Positions 21,691-33,752 of a DNA stretch of 64,000 nt are shown in pieces. Location of the stretch: positions 211,548-275,547 of the forward strand of contig LSRX01000817.1 of assembly GCA_001939145.1 (NCBI GenBank), in the 5' to 3' direction. The notes below the pieces were generated by a model that saw nothing but the letters and a program-made list of their open reading frames with translations, was not told the origin of the DNA and ran no database searches. This DNA comes from Symbiodinium microadriaticum (taxonomy: Eukaryota; Sar; Dinophyceae; Suessiales; Symbiodiniaceae). How positions within the stretch are numbered: the first letter of the stretch is position 1; every line of letters starts with the position of its first letter. Both the position numbers and the translations under genes were made by a program.

Positions 21691-21899
21691 GCATGCTGCG
21701 ACAATCACTGAGTAAACCTACACCCAGCACCAAACCCCTCAATCCCCAAGTCTTGACCTTAGCCCCCCAACCCCTAAAAGACTTTACCTCAACCCTACAG
21801 CCAGGGCTCTGAAGCTCTGAAGCCCAAAGCCCTAACGCCGTAAACCTGAAATAAATTCTTGCTGTAGCTATCTTACTTATACGCCTGCTTATAACCCCT

Positions 21900-21945
21900 G
21901 AACCCTATATAAACCCTAAGCCCTAAACCCTAAATCCCAAGCCAA
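21900..21945. repeat. Short telomere-like array, CCCTAAA orientation
   Basis: Five or six degenerate units. Confidence 0.65.
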
Positions 21946-22334
21946 GCCAAGCATCTCCATGAGTTCGTGCAGCGGATCAACGGCCGTCTTTGCCTTTGGC
22001 GATGCCGGAGGCTTCTGCGCCGGAGGCACCTCACCTTTGCATCCGAAGAGGGGTTTTCGGGTAGAGGATAGTTTAGGGCTTTTTGGGTTTACGGTTTAGG
22101 ATTCACGGATATGGGGATGCTTGCCGATAGGATTACTTTGCATCTTGCTTGTGGCACTGTTCTCCCTCCTGTCCATGTAGTTGTACTAACTGGTGCCACC
22201 AGCTGCCTGAGTTTCATCAAGATACCGTCAACTCCAGCATTGCAAGTACGGAAGCTGCACTCCAAGGCTGGTTCGAGAGGGCGCAGATGAGACTAGACTG
22301 GAAGCTTTGCAGCCTGAAAGTTCCCCCACACCTC

Positions 22335-22444
22335 ACATGTGGGACTTTCCGAAAATTAGGGTACCTTATTCTGGGGTCCTTTTAATGAGGATCCTACTTT
22401 TGGTGTGCTATGTTAGGGTCCCCTGCTTTCGGAAACCCCCATGT
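22335..22444. mobile_element. Foldback element, family D
   Basis: Ends ACATGTGGGACTTTCCG and CGGAAACCCCCATGT are inverted complements with few mismatches; core matches 19898-19997. Confidence 0.8.
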
Positions 22445-23100
22445 AGATCTAGATTCACCTTGTTGCTGATCCGCCTGTCTCCCCACAGCCTGCCAACTCT
22501 GCAGACACTCCACTTGGGTCCAAGCTTGGTTTTTCGCTACCTGTACTCTCGCCGACCAGCATCCAAGGGCTAAATCCTGCCAAGCCGACAGCTCAGGGCG
22601 GACTGAGGATAGGAGCCCGGCATTCAAACGGAACTGCTTGGGGGAGCAGTGACAAAGGTAGAAGTAGTAGAAGCAGTAGTTGCAGTAGCAGGTCGAGTAA
22701 AAGTATTAAAACAGAAAGGTCTGACCCCCTCAGGCATCATAGATGAACTGTCAGCACCATGCCTGCATGGTCCAGCGCATGAAGCCTCAATGGCACACTG
22801 AATGAGTCGAAGGTCACTGTCGCTTGGAGGCCCACCTAACATGCTCGTACTCGTCAGCCCCAACTAGGATACCAATCATCATCCGTTGTTCGTACGGCCC
22901 TTACGAACGCACAGCACTCGTTGCAGAGTTGAGGCTTGTCCCCTGCTCCGATCCAAGCCCAAGCCAGTGGTGCAAAGCGACACCTCTAGACGTCGCACTT
23001 GCCGCGACTTTGACGAGCCGAGCATGAAACATAGAGCCTTGTAAGCGGTTAGGCTTCGAAGACGTGAGATAAGCAAACAAGCGCAAAGACGGATAGATTG
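22445..23100. other. Unique sequence, no feature recognised
   Basis: A short GTA/GCA-rich patch at 22650-22700. Confidence 0.5.
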
Positions 23101-23102
23101 AG

Positions 23103-23276
23103 TTAGATTAGATTTAGGAGATAGATAGATATGATAGACAAGATAGATAAGATAAGATAAGAAAAGATAAGATAAGATAAGATAAGATAAGATAAGATAA
23201 AGATAAAGATAAAGATAAAGATAAAGATAAAGATAAAGATGAAGATAAGAAAAAATAAAAAAAGATAAGATAAGAT
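23103..23276. repeat. AGATA/AGATAA microsatellite
   Basis: Pentanucleotide GATAA units change to hexanucleotide AGATAA units and back; directly abuts duplication copy 1. Confidence 0.95.
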
Positions 23277-23918
23277 AACATAGTTAGACATGCGCACACT
23301 TGTAAGCAACTTCGTGCAGGATGCAAAGCTGAAATCCTTGATGGCCCGAGTCGCTCTGCACCCGCTTGGATCAGCGCCCGCGCCGTCTGCGGCTGCAACT
23401 GCGCAGTGGGAGGGGGCGAACCAAGAGGCCCGGACTCGACCCAATCTTAGCCACGTTGAGGGTTTAGGGTTTAAGGTTTAGAACCCGAAACCCTAAACCC
23501 TAAAGAAGACCCAGCAGCAGCAGAGGCGAGAATTCTCAACTGACAACGAGCATTCGAATCATTCTTTTGCGTTAGAAACAACAAAGACATCAAGCAAAGA
23601 CATGACGTTGACTGTATACATCTTCTGCCGCGCGAGAGAGAGAATCGAATGGTTATTTTTGCGAAACCTCAATATGCAAAATTTCCCCGCAGCTGGGGTG
23701 AGACGGTCAATACAAACTCTCTAGTTCTCAATCCCCAATCGCAAGTGCAGCCTCCCATGCCAGATAGCGAAAGGTAGTTGGCCTGAAAGAGGTGTAAAGT
23801 CTCAGGAGGTCTGGGTCCCTGGGTCCCTCCATCCTCCAGGCCTGGCAGGCCGCATGATGCAGCGGCGTTGCGCCAGAGGAGTCGCGCTGGTGGGGGCTTG
23901 CGCCTCGCAAGACATCTG
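23277..23918. repeat. Segmental duplication copy 1
   Basis: Appears identical by eye to 24142-24811 except for a 31-base telomere-like insertion in copy 2. Ends exactly at the single N at 23919. Confidence 0.9.
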
Positions 23919-23935
23919 NCATGTGTATGTGTTTG

Positions 23936-23936
23936 T

Positions 23937-23967
<31 letters not shown>

Positions 23968-24130
23968 CACACATACACTACATGTGTACAATTATGTGTA
24001 TATGTACACACTATGGATGCATCTATACAAATCATGTTTATGTATGTATATATAGATATAGACACATATATACATGCATACATACATGCATGCATGCATA
24101 CATACATACACATGATTACATGTGCATGTA
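23936..24130. repeat. TA and CATA microsatellite
   Basis: TA run at about 23939-23961, then degenerate TACA/CATA units to 24130. Confidence 0.9.
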
Positions 24131-24141
24131 TACACGAATTA

Positions 24142-24811
24142 ACATAGTTAGACATGCGCACACTTGTAAGCAACTTCGTGCAGGATGCAAAGCTGAAATC
24201 CTTGATGGCCCGAGTCGCTCTGCACCCGCTTGGATCAGCGCCCGCGCCGTCTGCGGCTGCAACTGCGCAGTGGGAGGGGGCGAACCAAGAGGCCCGGACT
24301 CGACCCAATCTTAGCCACGTTGAGGGTTTAGGGTTTAAGGTTTAGAACCCGAAACCCTAAACCCTAGACCCTAAACCCTAAACCCCCAAACCCTAAAGAA
24401 GACCCAGCAGCAGCAGAGGCGAGAATTCTCAACTGACAACGAGCATTCGAATCATTCTTTTGCGTTAGAAACAACAAAGACATCAAGCAAAGACATGACG
24501 TTGACTGTATACATCTTCTGCCGCGCGAGAGAGAGAATCGAATGGTTATTTTTGCGAAACCTCAATATGCAAAATTTCCCCGCAGCTGGGGTGAGACGGT
24601 CAATACAAACTCTCTAGTTCTCAATCCCCAATCGCAAGTGCAGCCTCCCATGCCAGATAGCGAAAGGTAGTTGGCCTGAAAGAGGTGTAAAGTCTCAGGA
24701 GGTCTGGGTCCCTGGGTCCCTCCATCCTCCAGGCCTGGCAGGCCGCATGATGCAGCGGCGTTGCGCCAGAGGAGTCGCGCTGGTGGGGGCTTGCGCCTCG
24801 CAAGACATCTG
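24142..24811. repeat. Segmental duplication copy 2
   Basis: See copy 1 at 23277. Continues past the point where copy 1 stops. Confidence 0.9.
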
Positions 24812-25159
24812 GGTGCAGGGGCTTTAGGATGTCGAAGTTTGGGGCTTCGGGGTGGCATGATCAGAATCGCTCAGAGACGCTCCTTCTGTGACACTACATA
24901 AACCGATGTGACAGTAAGCACCTGACGCCATACGCCCAAAATTCGGAATATCTCTGAGCCCCATAACAAAGACCCTGAACCCTCAGCCCTAAACCCTCTT
25001 CTGTAGGACCTACACCCTCTTAGACCAACTAACCTAAACTCTAAACCCCAACAGACCCAAGTATCACCTGGACCTCGAGTCCCGTGAAGCCTGGACCTAC
25101 AGGTTCTGAAGCCTAGACCAATACACCCCGCCCCCTCCCGCTCCAAAAGAAACAAACAC

Positions 25160-25280
25160 ACACTAAACCCTAAACCCCTAACCCCTAAACCCCTAAACCC
25201 TAAATCCCCAAACCCCTACACCCTAAATCCCTAACCCCTAAACCCTAAACCCCTAAACCCTCAAAGCCTAAGCCCAAACT
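25160..25280. repeat. Telomere-like array, CCCTAAA orientation
   Basis: About 15 units. Confidence 0.9.
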
Positions 25281-25820
25281 AACACATTTCCTAAGGCCGC
25301 TGCGCCCGGCCAGCAGGCTCTTTGTCACGTCCACACGGCCTCTCGGGTCATTTGGAGTAGCGTAGATAGAGGTTTTTTTTGGTTTTTATGGCCAAGTCGG
25401 CGGGTTTCGTGTTCTGTAGAGGCTTTTGAAGTTTTTATGGCCAAGTTGGCCGTGATTTTTAGTGTTCTCAGAGTTTTGGGGGGCTGAGGGATAGGAAAAC
25501 TTCAGGTTTGGGATTTCGATGCAATCAGCCCCTGTTGCCTGAGTCAGGACAGCCGTCCCTTCAGTGGTGCATCCGTTTTCTTCAATCTTTCACTGCCCCC
25601 CCCCCCATAATAGGGGCTTTGCAGTAATGATCCGCCTCTCCCCTCCGAAGCTTCCAGACTTCTTTAAGTTAGGGTCTCTTTTTGGGGTCCTTTTCATAGG
25701 GGTGCGGTACTCTATTGGCCCTAAAACCCAGCATCTGCCTCCCGTTAGCTCCAAGTCCTGCACTCTGCCTTCGATGACCATCTGTACCAACGCCGTGCGT
25801 CCTTCCAAACCCGGCCTGGG
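25281..25820. other. Mostly unique sequence with a family A half element
   Basis: 25669-25712 reads TTCTTTAAGTTAGGGTCTCT then TTTTGGGGTCCTTTTCAT, a left half of family A. The remainder is unrecognised. Confidence 0.45.
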
Positions 25821-26012
25821 GTTCTGCAGTGTTGGGTTTAGGGCTTTTTGGGGTTTTGGGTTTGGGGGTTTTGGGGTTTCTTGGGCATTGGGTTTTGGGG
25901 TTGGGGGTTTAGGGTTTTTTTTTGGGTTTGGGGTTTAGGGCATTTGCGTTTAGGGTTTTGGGTTCAGCGTTTTGGGCTTAGGAGTTCAAGCCTTAGGGTT
26001 TAGGGTTTAGGG
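25820..26012. repeat. Telomere-like array, TTTAGGG orientation, degenerate
   Basis: Many GGGTTTTGGG and GGGTTTGGGG variants, purer at the right end. Confidence 0.85.
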
Positions 26013-26099
26013 TGCTTTGGTGAGCGTTGCGAATGGTGTGCGAGCCGTCGCACTAGAAGTGAAGGCAGAAAGACACGGTGTACGTCGAGGTAGGCTTCT

Positions 26100-26176
26100 G
26101 GGCGGCTGTGCAGCGAATAACAGCGCAGCAGTTGCAGTTGCGGTAGCTCCAGTTGCAGTTCCTGCAGTCGTTGCAG

Positions 26177-26239
<63 letters not shown>

Positions 26240-26344
26240 CAGCAGCAGCAGCAGCAGTAGCAGTAGCAGTAGCAGTAGCAGAAGTACTAGTCGTCGTCGT
26301 AGTAGTAGTCGTCGTCGTCGTCGTCGGTCGTTGTAGTTGTAGTT

Positions 26345-26399
<55 letters not shown>
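26100..26399. repeat. Compound triplet repeat (GTA, GCA, GTC, GTT)
   Basis: Leads in phase into the GTT higher-order repeat. Confidence 0.95.
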
Positions 26400-26416
<17 letters not shown>

Positions 26417-26423
26417 CTTGTTC

Positions 26424-26488
<65 letters not shown>

Positions 26489-26495
26489 CTTGTTC

Positions 26496-26560
<65 letters not shown>

Positions 26561-26567
26561 CTTGTTC

Positions 26568-26632
<65 letters not shown>

Positions 26633-26639
26633 CTTGTTC

Positions 26640-26704
<65 letters not shown>

Positions 26705-26711
26705 CTTGTTC

Positions 26712-26776
<65 letters not shown>

Positions 26777-26783
26777 CTTGTTC

Positions 26784-26848
<65 letters not shown>

Positions 26849-26855
26849 CTTGTTC

Positions 26856-26920
<65 letters not shown>

Positions 26921-26927
26921 CTTGTTC

Positions 26928-26992
<65 letters not shown>

Positions 26993-26999
26993 CTTGTTC

Positions 27000-27061
<62 letters not shown>

Positions 27062-27064
27062 GGT
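26400..27064. repeat. GTT microsatellite organised as a 72-base higher-order repeat
   Basis: Each 72-base unit is GTT repeats with two substituted triplets giving TTCTTGTTCTTG. The first substituted C falls at 26417, 26489, 26561, 26633, 26705, 26777, 26849, 26921 and 26993: nine units with exact period. The poly-Cys, poly-Leu and poly-Thr ORFs over it are not genes. Confidence 0.97.
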
Positions 27065-27195
27065 GTTGTTGCCATCACTAGCACAAGAATAATACTTCCA
27101 GGGTCACTCTCAGAATAGCAACAACGGGTTGTGCATCCCGGGCATTGTTGCTTGTTGTGTGCCATCCGAACTCCTTCCCACTCAGTCAGCACCTT

Positions 27196-27396
27196 TAACC
27201 CCTGCAACCCCTAAGCCCTGAAACCCTAAACCCCTAACCTCCTAACCCCCTAAAGCCCTGAAGCCCTAAACCCCTAAACCCTAACCCCTAAACCCCTAAA
27301 CCCTAAACCCTCAACCCCTCAACCCCGAAGCCCCTAAGCCCCTAAGCCCCTAAGCCCTAAACCCCTAAACCCTAAACCCTCAACCCCTAAGCCCCT
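27196..27396. repeat. Telomere-like array, CCCTAAA orientation
   Basis: About 25 units, including an internal repeated block (CCCTAAACCCTCAACCCC) at 27299-27320 and 27368-27390. Left arm of a pair with 27488-27590. Confidence 0.92.
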
Positions 27397-27487
27397 CCCG
27401 CTCGGAGGCCGAGGCGAGTTGGGGTCTGCCCTTTCCCCGACGCGGATGAAGCCGTCGTCGTACTTTCCTGCAAGGAGCAATTCTTGG

Positions 27488-27590
27488 TTTGGGAGGTTTA
27501 GGGTTTTGGAGGTTTAGGGGTTTAGGGCTTAAGGAGTTTAGGGTTTAGGGTTTGAGGGGTTTAAGGGGTTAAGGGGTTTAGGGTTGATTC
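27488..27590. repeat. Telomere-like array, TTTAGGG orientation
   Basis: Right arm of the pair; spacer about 90 bases. Confidence 0.9.
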
Positions 27591-27704
27591 CTGGGCACCC
27601 GCGCCACTTGTTCGATTATCGGAGTAACGTCTAGCATCCGGAGCGCTCGGAAAAGGCTCGAGTTGGAAAATATCTTGAAGCTTGGAGCATGCCCTATGTA
27701 TGTA

Positions 27705-27780
27705 TGAAAGCATGCGTAGGTGTTGCATGTGCCTATGCACACATGTACGTATATAAGCAGATAGGTACATATACACAGAC

Positions 27781-27821
<41 letters not shown>

Positions 27822-28000
27822 CATATACAAACATACATACCTACAGACCTACCTACCTACCTACCTACCTACCTACCTACCTACCTACCTACCTACCTAC
27901 GTACATACATACATACATACATACATACACACATACACACACACACACATACATACCCACGTGGATACAGACAGCCAGGCAGACAGACAGACATGAGACA
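27705..28000. repeat. Compound microsatellite (TA, CTAC, CATA, CA, CAGA)
   Basis: Tandem TA runs, then pure CTAC units (27838-27900), then CATA and ACAC units. Confidence 0.95.
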
Positions 28001-28159
28001 GCAACCACAGCCCCAAATGAGGCATGAACACAAACACTAGATGCGTAAACCTAGCTCTGTGCTTGTCTATAAAACTTTGCACATAAGCCAATGTGTGTGT
28101 ACAGATGGGAACATTCAACTGCAACCACATGTGTGCATAGATAGCAGGACACATACAAT

Positions 28160-28212
28160 ACATACGTACATACATCCATCCATCCATCCATCCATCCATC
28201 CATCCATGCATG
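28160..28212. repeat. ATCC tetranucleotide microsatellite
   Basis: About nine CATC units. Confidence 0.95.
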
Positions 28213-28466
28213 CGCACGTGCGTGCCGGTCGGTGGCCGGGCCTGCTTGCTTGATTGCTTGCTCACTCACTTGACTTATTTACTTACCTTACTTACATGTG
28301 TGCGACATGCTTGCATGCAAGACAGCAAGTGCAAGCAACCATACGTAAGATGCCGGCATATCATCCCTTACCGGATTTCCGAGACGACCCAAAAAATGCA
28401 GGAGCCTTCCATCCCTGAAACCTAGGTAAGGCGGCGCAAGGCGTTCCCTGAAGCATGAGGGCATGA

Positions 28467-28569
28467 GGGTAGTTCTCTAAATCAGGGTCCCTTTTTAAGT
28501 GCCCAACATAGTACGGCACCCTCATAAAAAGGGCCCCTAAAAGGGGGACCCTAATTTAGAGAAGTACCC
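28467..28569. mobile_element. Foldback element, family A, full length
   Basis: Left GGGTAGTTCTCTAAATCAGG, right CCTAATTTAGAGAAGTACCC. Same length and organisation as 3695-3796. Confidence 0.8.
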
Positions 28570-28839
28570 ATGAACCTAGAAGCTCGTCCTGCGCAAAGGT
28601 TCCGGGCACCCTCGGGTGTCAAAGAGCCGCCCACCTGGGTAGCTCTGGGTAGTGCAGGTTCAACGGAAGATCTTGTCAAGCAAGCAGTGGAACACGAGCA
28701 CAAGGGGTACGGAGCTGTCGTCGAATTGTAGCAGTGCGCCAGAACCAATTGCTTCTCCTGCTGGCCACCAGCAGCAACAACACACCTTCATTGTTACATC
28801 GCCGATCCTGCTTGTCCTCCTGCTGCCGCTCCACTACCG

Positions 28840-28980
28840 TTACCACTCTACGACTACGACTACGACGACTACTACTACTGCTGCTAGCAGTACAGCTACT
28901 GCTGCTGGTTCAGGTGCTGCTGCTGCTTAATGCTTCTACTGCTGCTCATGCTATGACTGCTACTCTGACTACAAAGAAAC
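28840..28980. repeat. Compound triplet repeat (ACT, ACG, GCT)
   Basis: Less regular than the others but triplet-phased. Confidence 0.75.
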
Positions 28981-29695
28981 AGACTGGCTGAGTGTGGTAG
29001 GTTGGAGTTGTGTAGTTGAATACCTTCAACATGGTCTCTTGTGAAAACTCCCTGCTTCTAGTCCAGACCCCCCCCCCAGTCTTTGGCTTCAAGAGCATGG
29101 TTTGAGGAGCTTGGCGCGCATGTCTGGTCACGAACTGTTACACCACATCTCATGGAAAAGCCTTCCAGCGATGTATGCCGTACCGTATCTTCAGAGAGCA
29201 CTTCTCCTGCTGTTGCTTTCGCGATGTGATCGTAATTCCTGACAAAGAACACAACCCTAAACCCTAGCCCCAGTCTCCCCCGAACCCCTAAGTAACCCAA
29301 GCCGCCCTAAACCCTAAACCCTAATTGACCCAACACCCGAGAATTCCCTGATCGAAACCCCCTCTCAGCCAAACACCATGGGCGAGGCAAAGAGCCTCAT
29401 AGCGATGCTCGCCTCGATCCGCGGCACAGGGAAGGTCCGTTCCACGTGCGGGCTTAAACACATTTTGGAGTTGCAAGTCTCGGGCTTCGGTCTTAAAAAA
29501 GATGGGTGTTTAAAGGGAGCTTAGGAAAGTCTCTCTGGGCCAGGGAATTGCGGAAGCTGTAGTTTCTGAGATTCTGGAGCTTCGACCGATAGGAAAGTGG
29601 CTTCTGTCGAGAGTGAAGCTCTCTTGGAGACTGATCGTAATACTATATTCATATACTGATGACTAAGAAAATGCACTATGACTAGAACAGTATAC
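28981..29695. other. Unique sequence, no feature recognised
   Basis: A poly-C run (29068-29077) and two short CCCTAAA pairs (29252-29325). Confidence 0.5.
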
Positions 29696-29916
29696 TATAA
29701 TACGGCTGATGGACAAAATCCAGCATGACCTTGTATACCTAAATTACGGGATTTATGGAACTGGACTCTACTTGTGCCACGCAGAATTTTGTCCTACACC
29801 CTAAACCCTAGTGCAGCGGCCCAAAGCAAGAAGGGCGGGGCTCCGAGCATTGGAGCTGAAGGGCGAGAGCTCGTTGATCTTGCGTTGCACCTGGAGTTTC
29901 ACAGCTCTGCAACGAA

Positions 29917-30060
29917 CTGGGGTTGATGATAGAAATCCTGCAATATACCCACAAGAAGGGTTTAGGGTTTAGGGCATTACCCATAATAGGGAATATACCC
30001 AAACTCCCATACTTCAGGGTCCTTAAGGTAATGCTAAGGATTTATATCATCAACTGTAGG
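29917..30060. mobile_element. Foldback element, family J, with telomere-like insertion
   Basis: Arms GTTGATGATAGAAATCCTGC and GGATTTATATCATCAACTGT. Compared with 34423-34543 it has about 30 extra bases that include GGGTTTAGGGTTTAGGG. A partial relative lies at 29700-29760. Confidence 0.7.
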
Positions 30061-30274
30061 GAAACAAATCAAGGTCTAAAGTGAACCGACTCAAGCTCTA
30101 CTCAATTACTGGTATATGGCTTGGGGTATAACAGAAAGACGATGCCATCCTCGTCCTTCTGGGAGCTGAAGTGAAGCCTGAAAGCCCTTTGACAAGAGCC
30201 ACCAGCCTCGGTCCCATAGAGTCGACCCAACCTCCGAGAAAGGAGACAGGAAAGCCCGGCGCGTTGGTTTTTTA

Positions 30275-30376
30275 AGGGAGCTACAGGTGGGGGGAGTTTA
30301 GGGTAGATAGGGCTTCTGTAAGGCTTCTAGAAGGTACATAGACCTTCTATAAGGCTCCTACAACTGAAAATGTCCC
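30275..30376. mobile_element. Foldback element, family G
   Basis: GGGAGCTACAGGTGGGGGGA at the left, CCTACAACTGAAAATGTCCC at the right; internal ACATAGACCTTCTATAAGGC. Confidence 0.7.
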
Positions 30377-30484
30377 AGCGTTTTTGGGGGAGCTGGGCAA
30401 AGCTTGGGGGTGTGTTTTGCGGGGATTTGGGGCTTTGGGGGCTTGAGGTGTCGGACGTTGGGGGTTTGGGGGGTTTTGCCCAGG

Positions 30485-30592
30485 CCCCTCAACCCAAACC
30501 CCCGAAACCCTAAACCCAACAAAACCCGGAACCCAAAAAAACTCAACCCCAAAACCCCAAAGCCCTAAACCCCAAAAAACCCTAAAGTGCCT
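30485..30592. repeat. Telomere-like array, CCCTAAA orientation, degenerate
   Basis: CCCAAAACCCC variants; left arm of a pair with 30660-30725. Confidence 0.75.
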
Positions 30593-30659
30593 CATCACCC
30601 AATCCTTGAGGCTCCCGCATGGGAGCCCATTTAGAGGCGAAAGGAGCCTTGCAAGGGTC

Positions 30660-30727
30660 CTTTTAGGGTTTAGGGTTTCGGGTTTGGGGTTTAAGGGTTT
30701 AAGGGCTTAGGGGCTTAGGGTTTAGGG
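30660..30727. repeat. Telomere-like array, TTTAGGG orientation
   Basis: Right arm of the pair. Confidence 0.85.
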
Positions 30728-32138
30728 GATTGCTTCTGCAACGAAGTGTCGGTAGAGGTCGTCGGAGTCTTGGGCTCATGACACCCCCATCCGACAGACT
30801 CGTTCAGCTACTTCTCCTCCCAAACTAAGAACTCTTCTAGCACAGAAGCCTTGTAATAGAGATTCTGAAGTTTGTAGGCTGCTTTTCTAACAAATATGGA
30901 ACATTGAAGTAGAGCGTAGACCCCCGGCCCTCCCAAGAAAAAGCCGCACCCAGAAACCAGGAACCAAGACGGGTCCCTGGCTGCGTCAGCATCAAATCCG
31001 CAGCATTCTCACCTGGTGGAAAGCATAGGGCATAGGGACTCAGAGCTAGGGGGTTGTGAGAATTGCACAACGCCGTTGCCATGATTGTTGCCGATGCTAG
31101 CAGGTGCTATTGCTACCGTTCTGCTCGCAGCTAGCTTGATGAAGATAACGTACCGACCCTTCTGCACCACTATGGTGTTCGGGTGGGTAGCATCCAGGTT
31201 ATAGGGTGTGAGGACTGCGTTATTACCATTGCAGGCTACAGGCTTTCAGGTTCCGGGCTGCAGGGTTGCAGGGTTCTTCGGCCGGTTGTCCTCTTTCCTT
31301 CCGGTCTTTTTCCGACCTGGCTTGGCGTTCAGGCAATTATGTACGCTTGCAACGCAGCAATCAAAGCCCCCCCCCCACTCCCCCAGTCATTGCACGACTG
31401 CTAAGGCTAAGTGAATCACTAAGGCTAAGTGTTTCCAACAGCTACTGCAATGACACGCAATGTGACCCTGATCTGCACGAATGACCAGAAGAGTGCGGGG
31501 CCTGCAGCAACCTGATTGCATTGATCCATGAAACCCAAGAACCAGAAGAATCACAATGATTGACAAAAATCAACAAGAATGACGGTGTTCATCATCGTTG
31601 CAAAAACTACCAAGTTCATAAGTGAATACCCATGCCATGAAACCAGAGACAATGTAGATCTAGTCTTTAGGCGGCGTTCTAGACATCAACGCAAACAAAG
31701 AAACCCAAATTAACAGGCAGCTGTCATCATCACCATGGCAGTCACGCCAGCAGCGAGATGACAGCCCAGTATGCCCTTGTTGTCGTTGTGTCTTTCATCG
31801 CGGGTCGACCCATCGGCAGGTAAGGCAGCCTTACTAGCAACAATGGAATTTCAGAGTAGTGGTCGTCGCCGTCGTGGTGAAGTTTGGGGTACCCGCCGAC
31901 GGAGCAATGCAGCACGTAGGGGTCGACACACACGTTGGCTCTGCTACACGAAGGCACAGTCCCTCTGACAGCAGCGATGACCGCAATCGTCACGGAAGCA
32001 ATGATACGAGCTTTGGCAACGGCAAGAAGACTTGCAATGAAAAGTAAGTGGGGCTGGCGACGAGCAGCAACCAAGACACACGAAACATGGTAGCGAACCC
32101 TGTCTGATGTCTGAAAACCACACCTGAGACCCTCCTGC
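30728..32138. other. Unique sequence, no gene recognised
   Basis: Frames up to 133 codons (31742-32143 minus), none recognisable. A poly-C run at 31366-31375. Confidence 0.45.
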
Positions 32139-32139
32139 C

Positions 32140-32198
32140 ACAATCCCTAAACCCAAAACCAAACCCTAAAACTCCTAAACCCCTAAAACCTAAACCCG
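32140..32198. repeat. Short telomere-like array, CCCTAAA orientation
   Basis: Six degenerate units. Confidence 0.75.
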
Positions 32199-32342
32199 AG
32201 TTTCCAGAATTTGTGACAGGCCTGCTGCCCAATGAAACATGTCACCGAGGTCCACATGTCTATGCCTCGACTCTTTGGGTTGGGGAGAGAAGGCAAAAGG
32301 AGCTCAGACTCTGCTGGGAGGGTTAGGACCAGAGATCTTCGG

Positions 32343-32465
32343 GATGTATGTATGTATGTATGTATGTATGTATGTGTGTATGTATATATATACACACATA
32401 CATACACGCACAAACGGATATACATATATATATATATATACCTCTATATATATATATATATCCAA
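32343..32465. repeat. TATG and TA microsatellite
   Basis: TATG units (32345-32375), then alternating TA runs. Confidence 0.95.
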
Positions 32466-32578
32466 GCTTCTCACTCGTTGCATGTTGAAAGCAGGGGCAA
32501 TGCTTGTGAGTGCTGATCTTTCAAAGCCGCAATTACAAGCTACGAGGCCCAGCGGTCCAACAAACTGCAACGTTTAGC

Positions 32579-32701
32579 CTATCCCAAAGGGTCCTATGTA
32601 CCTATATAGTAGAATATAGGGCTTCTAAGTCTATATTAGGAGTTGCTTTTATGATTTAGGGAAGTATCCCCCGTAACAGTACATAGCAACCCCTTGGGTA
32701 T
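32579..32701. mobile_element. Foldback-like element, family L (single copy here)
   Basis: TATCCCAAAGGGTCCTATGTA at the left is roughly inverse to TACATAGCAACCCCTTGGGT at the right. Confidence 0.5.
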
Positions 32702-33680
32702 TGACCTGTGGCATCTGAAAAACAATGAACCTAGCAAAGGCCTACAGTGCACCTGCTACTGGTACCAGTAGAATCTAGAAGCGAATGAGCCAATGCTTCT
32801 GGTGTTTGTGAGCTGAGCCAGCCGCAGTGCCTCGAGACAGTCGTGGTTTTGCAACCTCTGCAAGGGCAAGATGGGACAAAGGTTTTCTTTCTTCGGTGGA
32901 GGGAAAATAAAACGATACAAACTAGAGGGGGTCGGGTGTTTCCGGTAGCAGTACCTCCTTTAATGGTCGCTTGGCCTTTGAATCAGAATCTTCTGCTGTG
33001 GGCCTTGTGGAAACACTGAGCAATGGTGAGGGCTCATCTCGATGCAACGTTGCATCAACACAGAAGACACGTCTGCTGAACAGCTTCAACTCTCAATCAA
33101 GCCTGACGCCCGTCCCCGCAGGCAACCACTGAGCATTGCTCCTGAAGTTACCGAATCCCCCCCCCCCCCCCCTTTCTTCCTTGTCCCCTGCCCGTGCCTT
33201 GCGGCGAACCGCAGGGGAACCTCGACAAGTCAAAATTACGGCGTACGGAAACTATGTAGGGGACTCGGGCTCAGGACCAGCAGGCTTTCAGTAGCGTGCG
33301 ACGCCTGTTCGGAACCCGTGCATGTTGTCAGTTGTCAGGAGAACCTGGGTGCCTGGTTCCTGTAGTTACGGCAAGGCAAAAAGGCAAAAAGCATGGCACA
33401 TTTATAGCAGCATACAGCATGGTGCTGCATAGTGGTCGCTTGCAGTCATGCAATTCCAGGCCTCTGACGTTACCTTTCATTTCTAGGGGACATTGGAACT
33501 GAATCAATCCCATGAGCTCTCCCTGAAGCGTAGGCACAACTAACCGCTCATTGTGGGCTTTCTGCAGATTCCCGTGCAGTCCAGGAAACTCGCGGGAAGG
33601 AATCATGCGTTTCAAACGTCATCTGATGCCTCGCATGGGGTCTCAAGCATATGACACTGAAGTTGCACCTTTTGCCGCCA
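32702..33680. other. Unique sequence, no feature recognised
   Basis: A poly-C run at 33157-33172. Confidence 0.5.
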
Positions 33681-33682
33681 AG

Positions 33683-33752
33683 ACCCTAAAACCTAAACCC
33701 CTAAACCTTAAACCCCAATCCCCTAAACCCCTAAACCCCTAAACCCAAAAAC
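33683..33752. repeat. Telomere-like array, CCCTAAA orientation
   Basis: About eight units. Confidence 0.85.

Noticed and set aside
26017-27207. Long ORFs on both strands (354 and 306 codons) of poly-Cys/Ser, poly-Thr and poly-Leu
   Set aside because: They are translations of the GTT microsatellite; every phase is open because the repeat has no stop codon.
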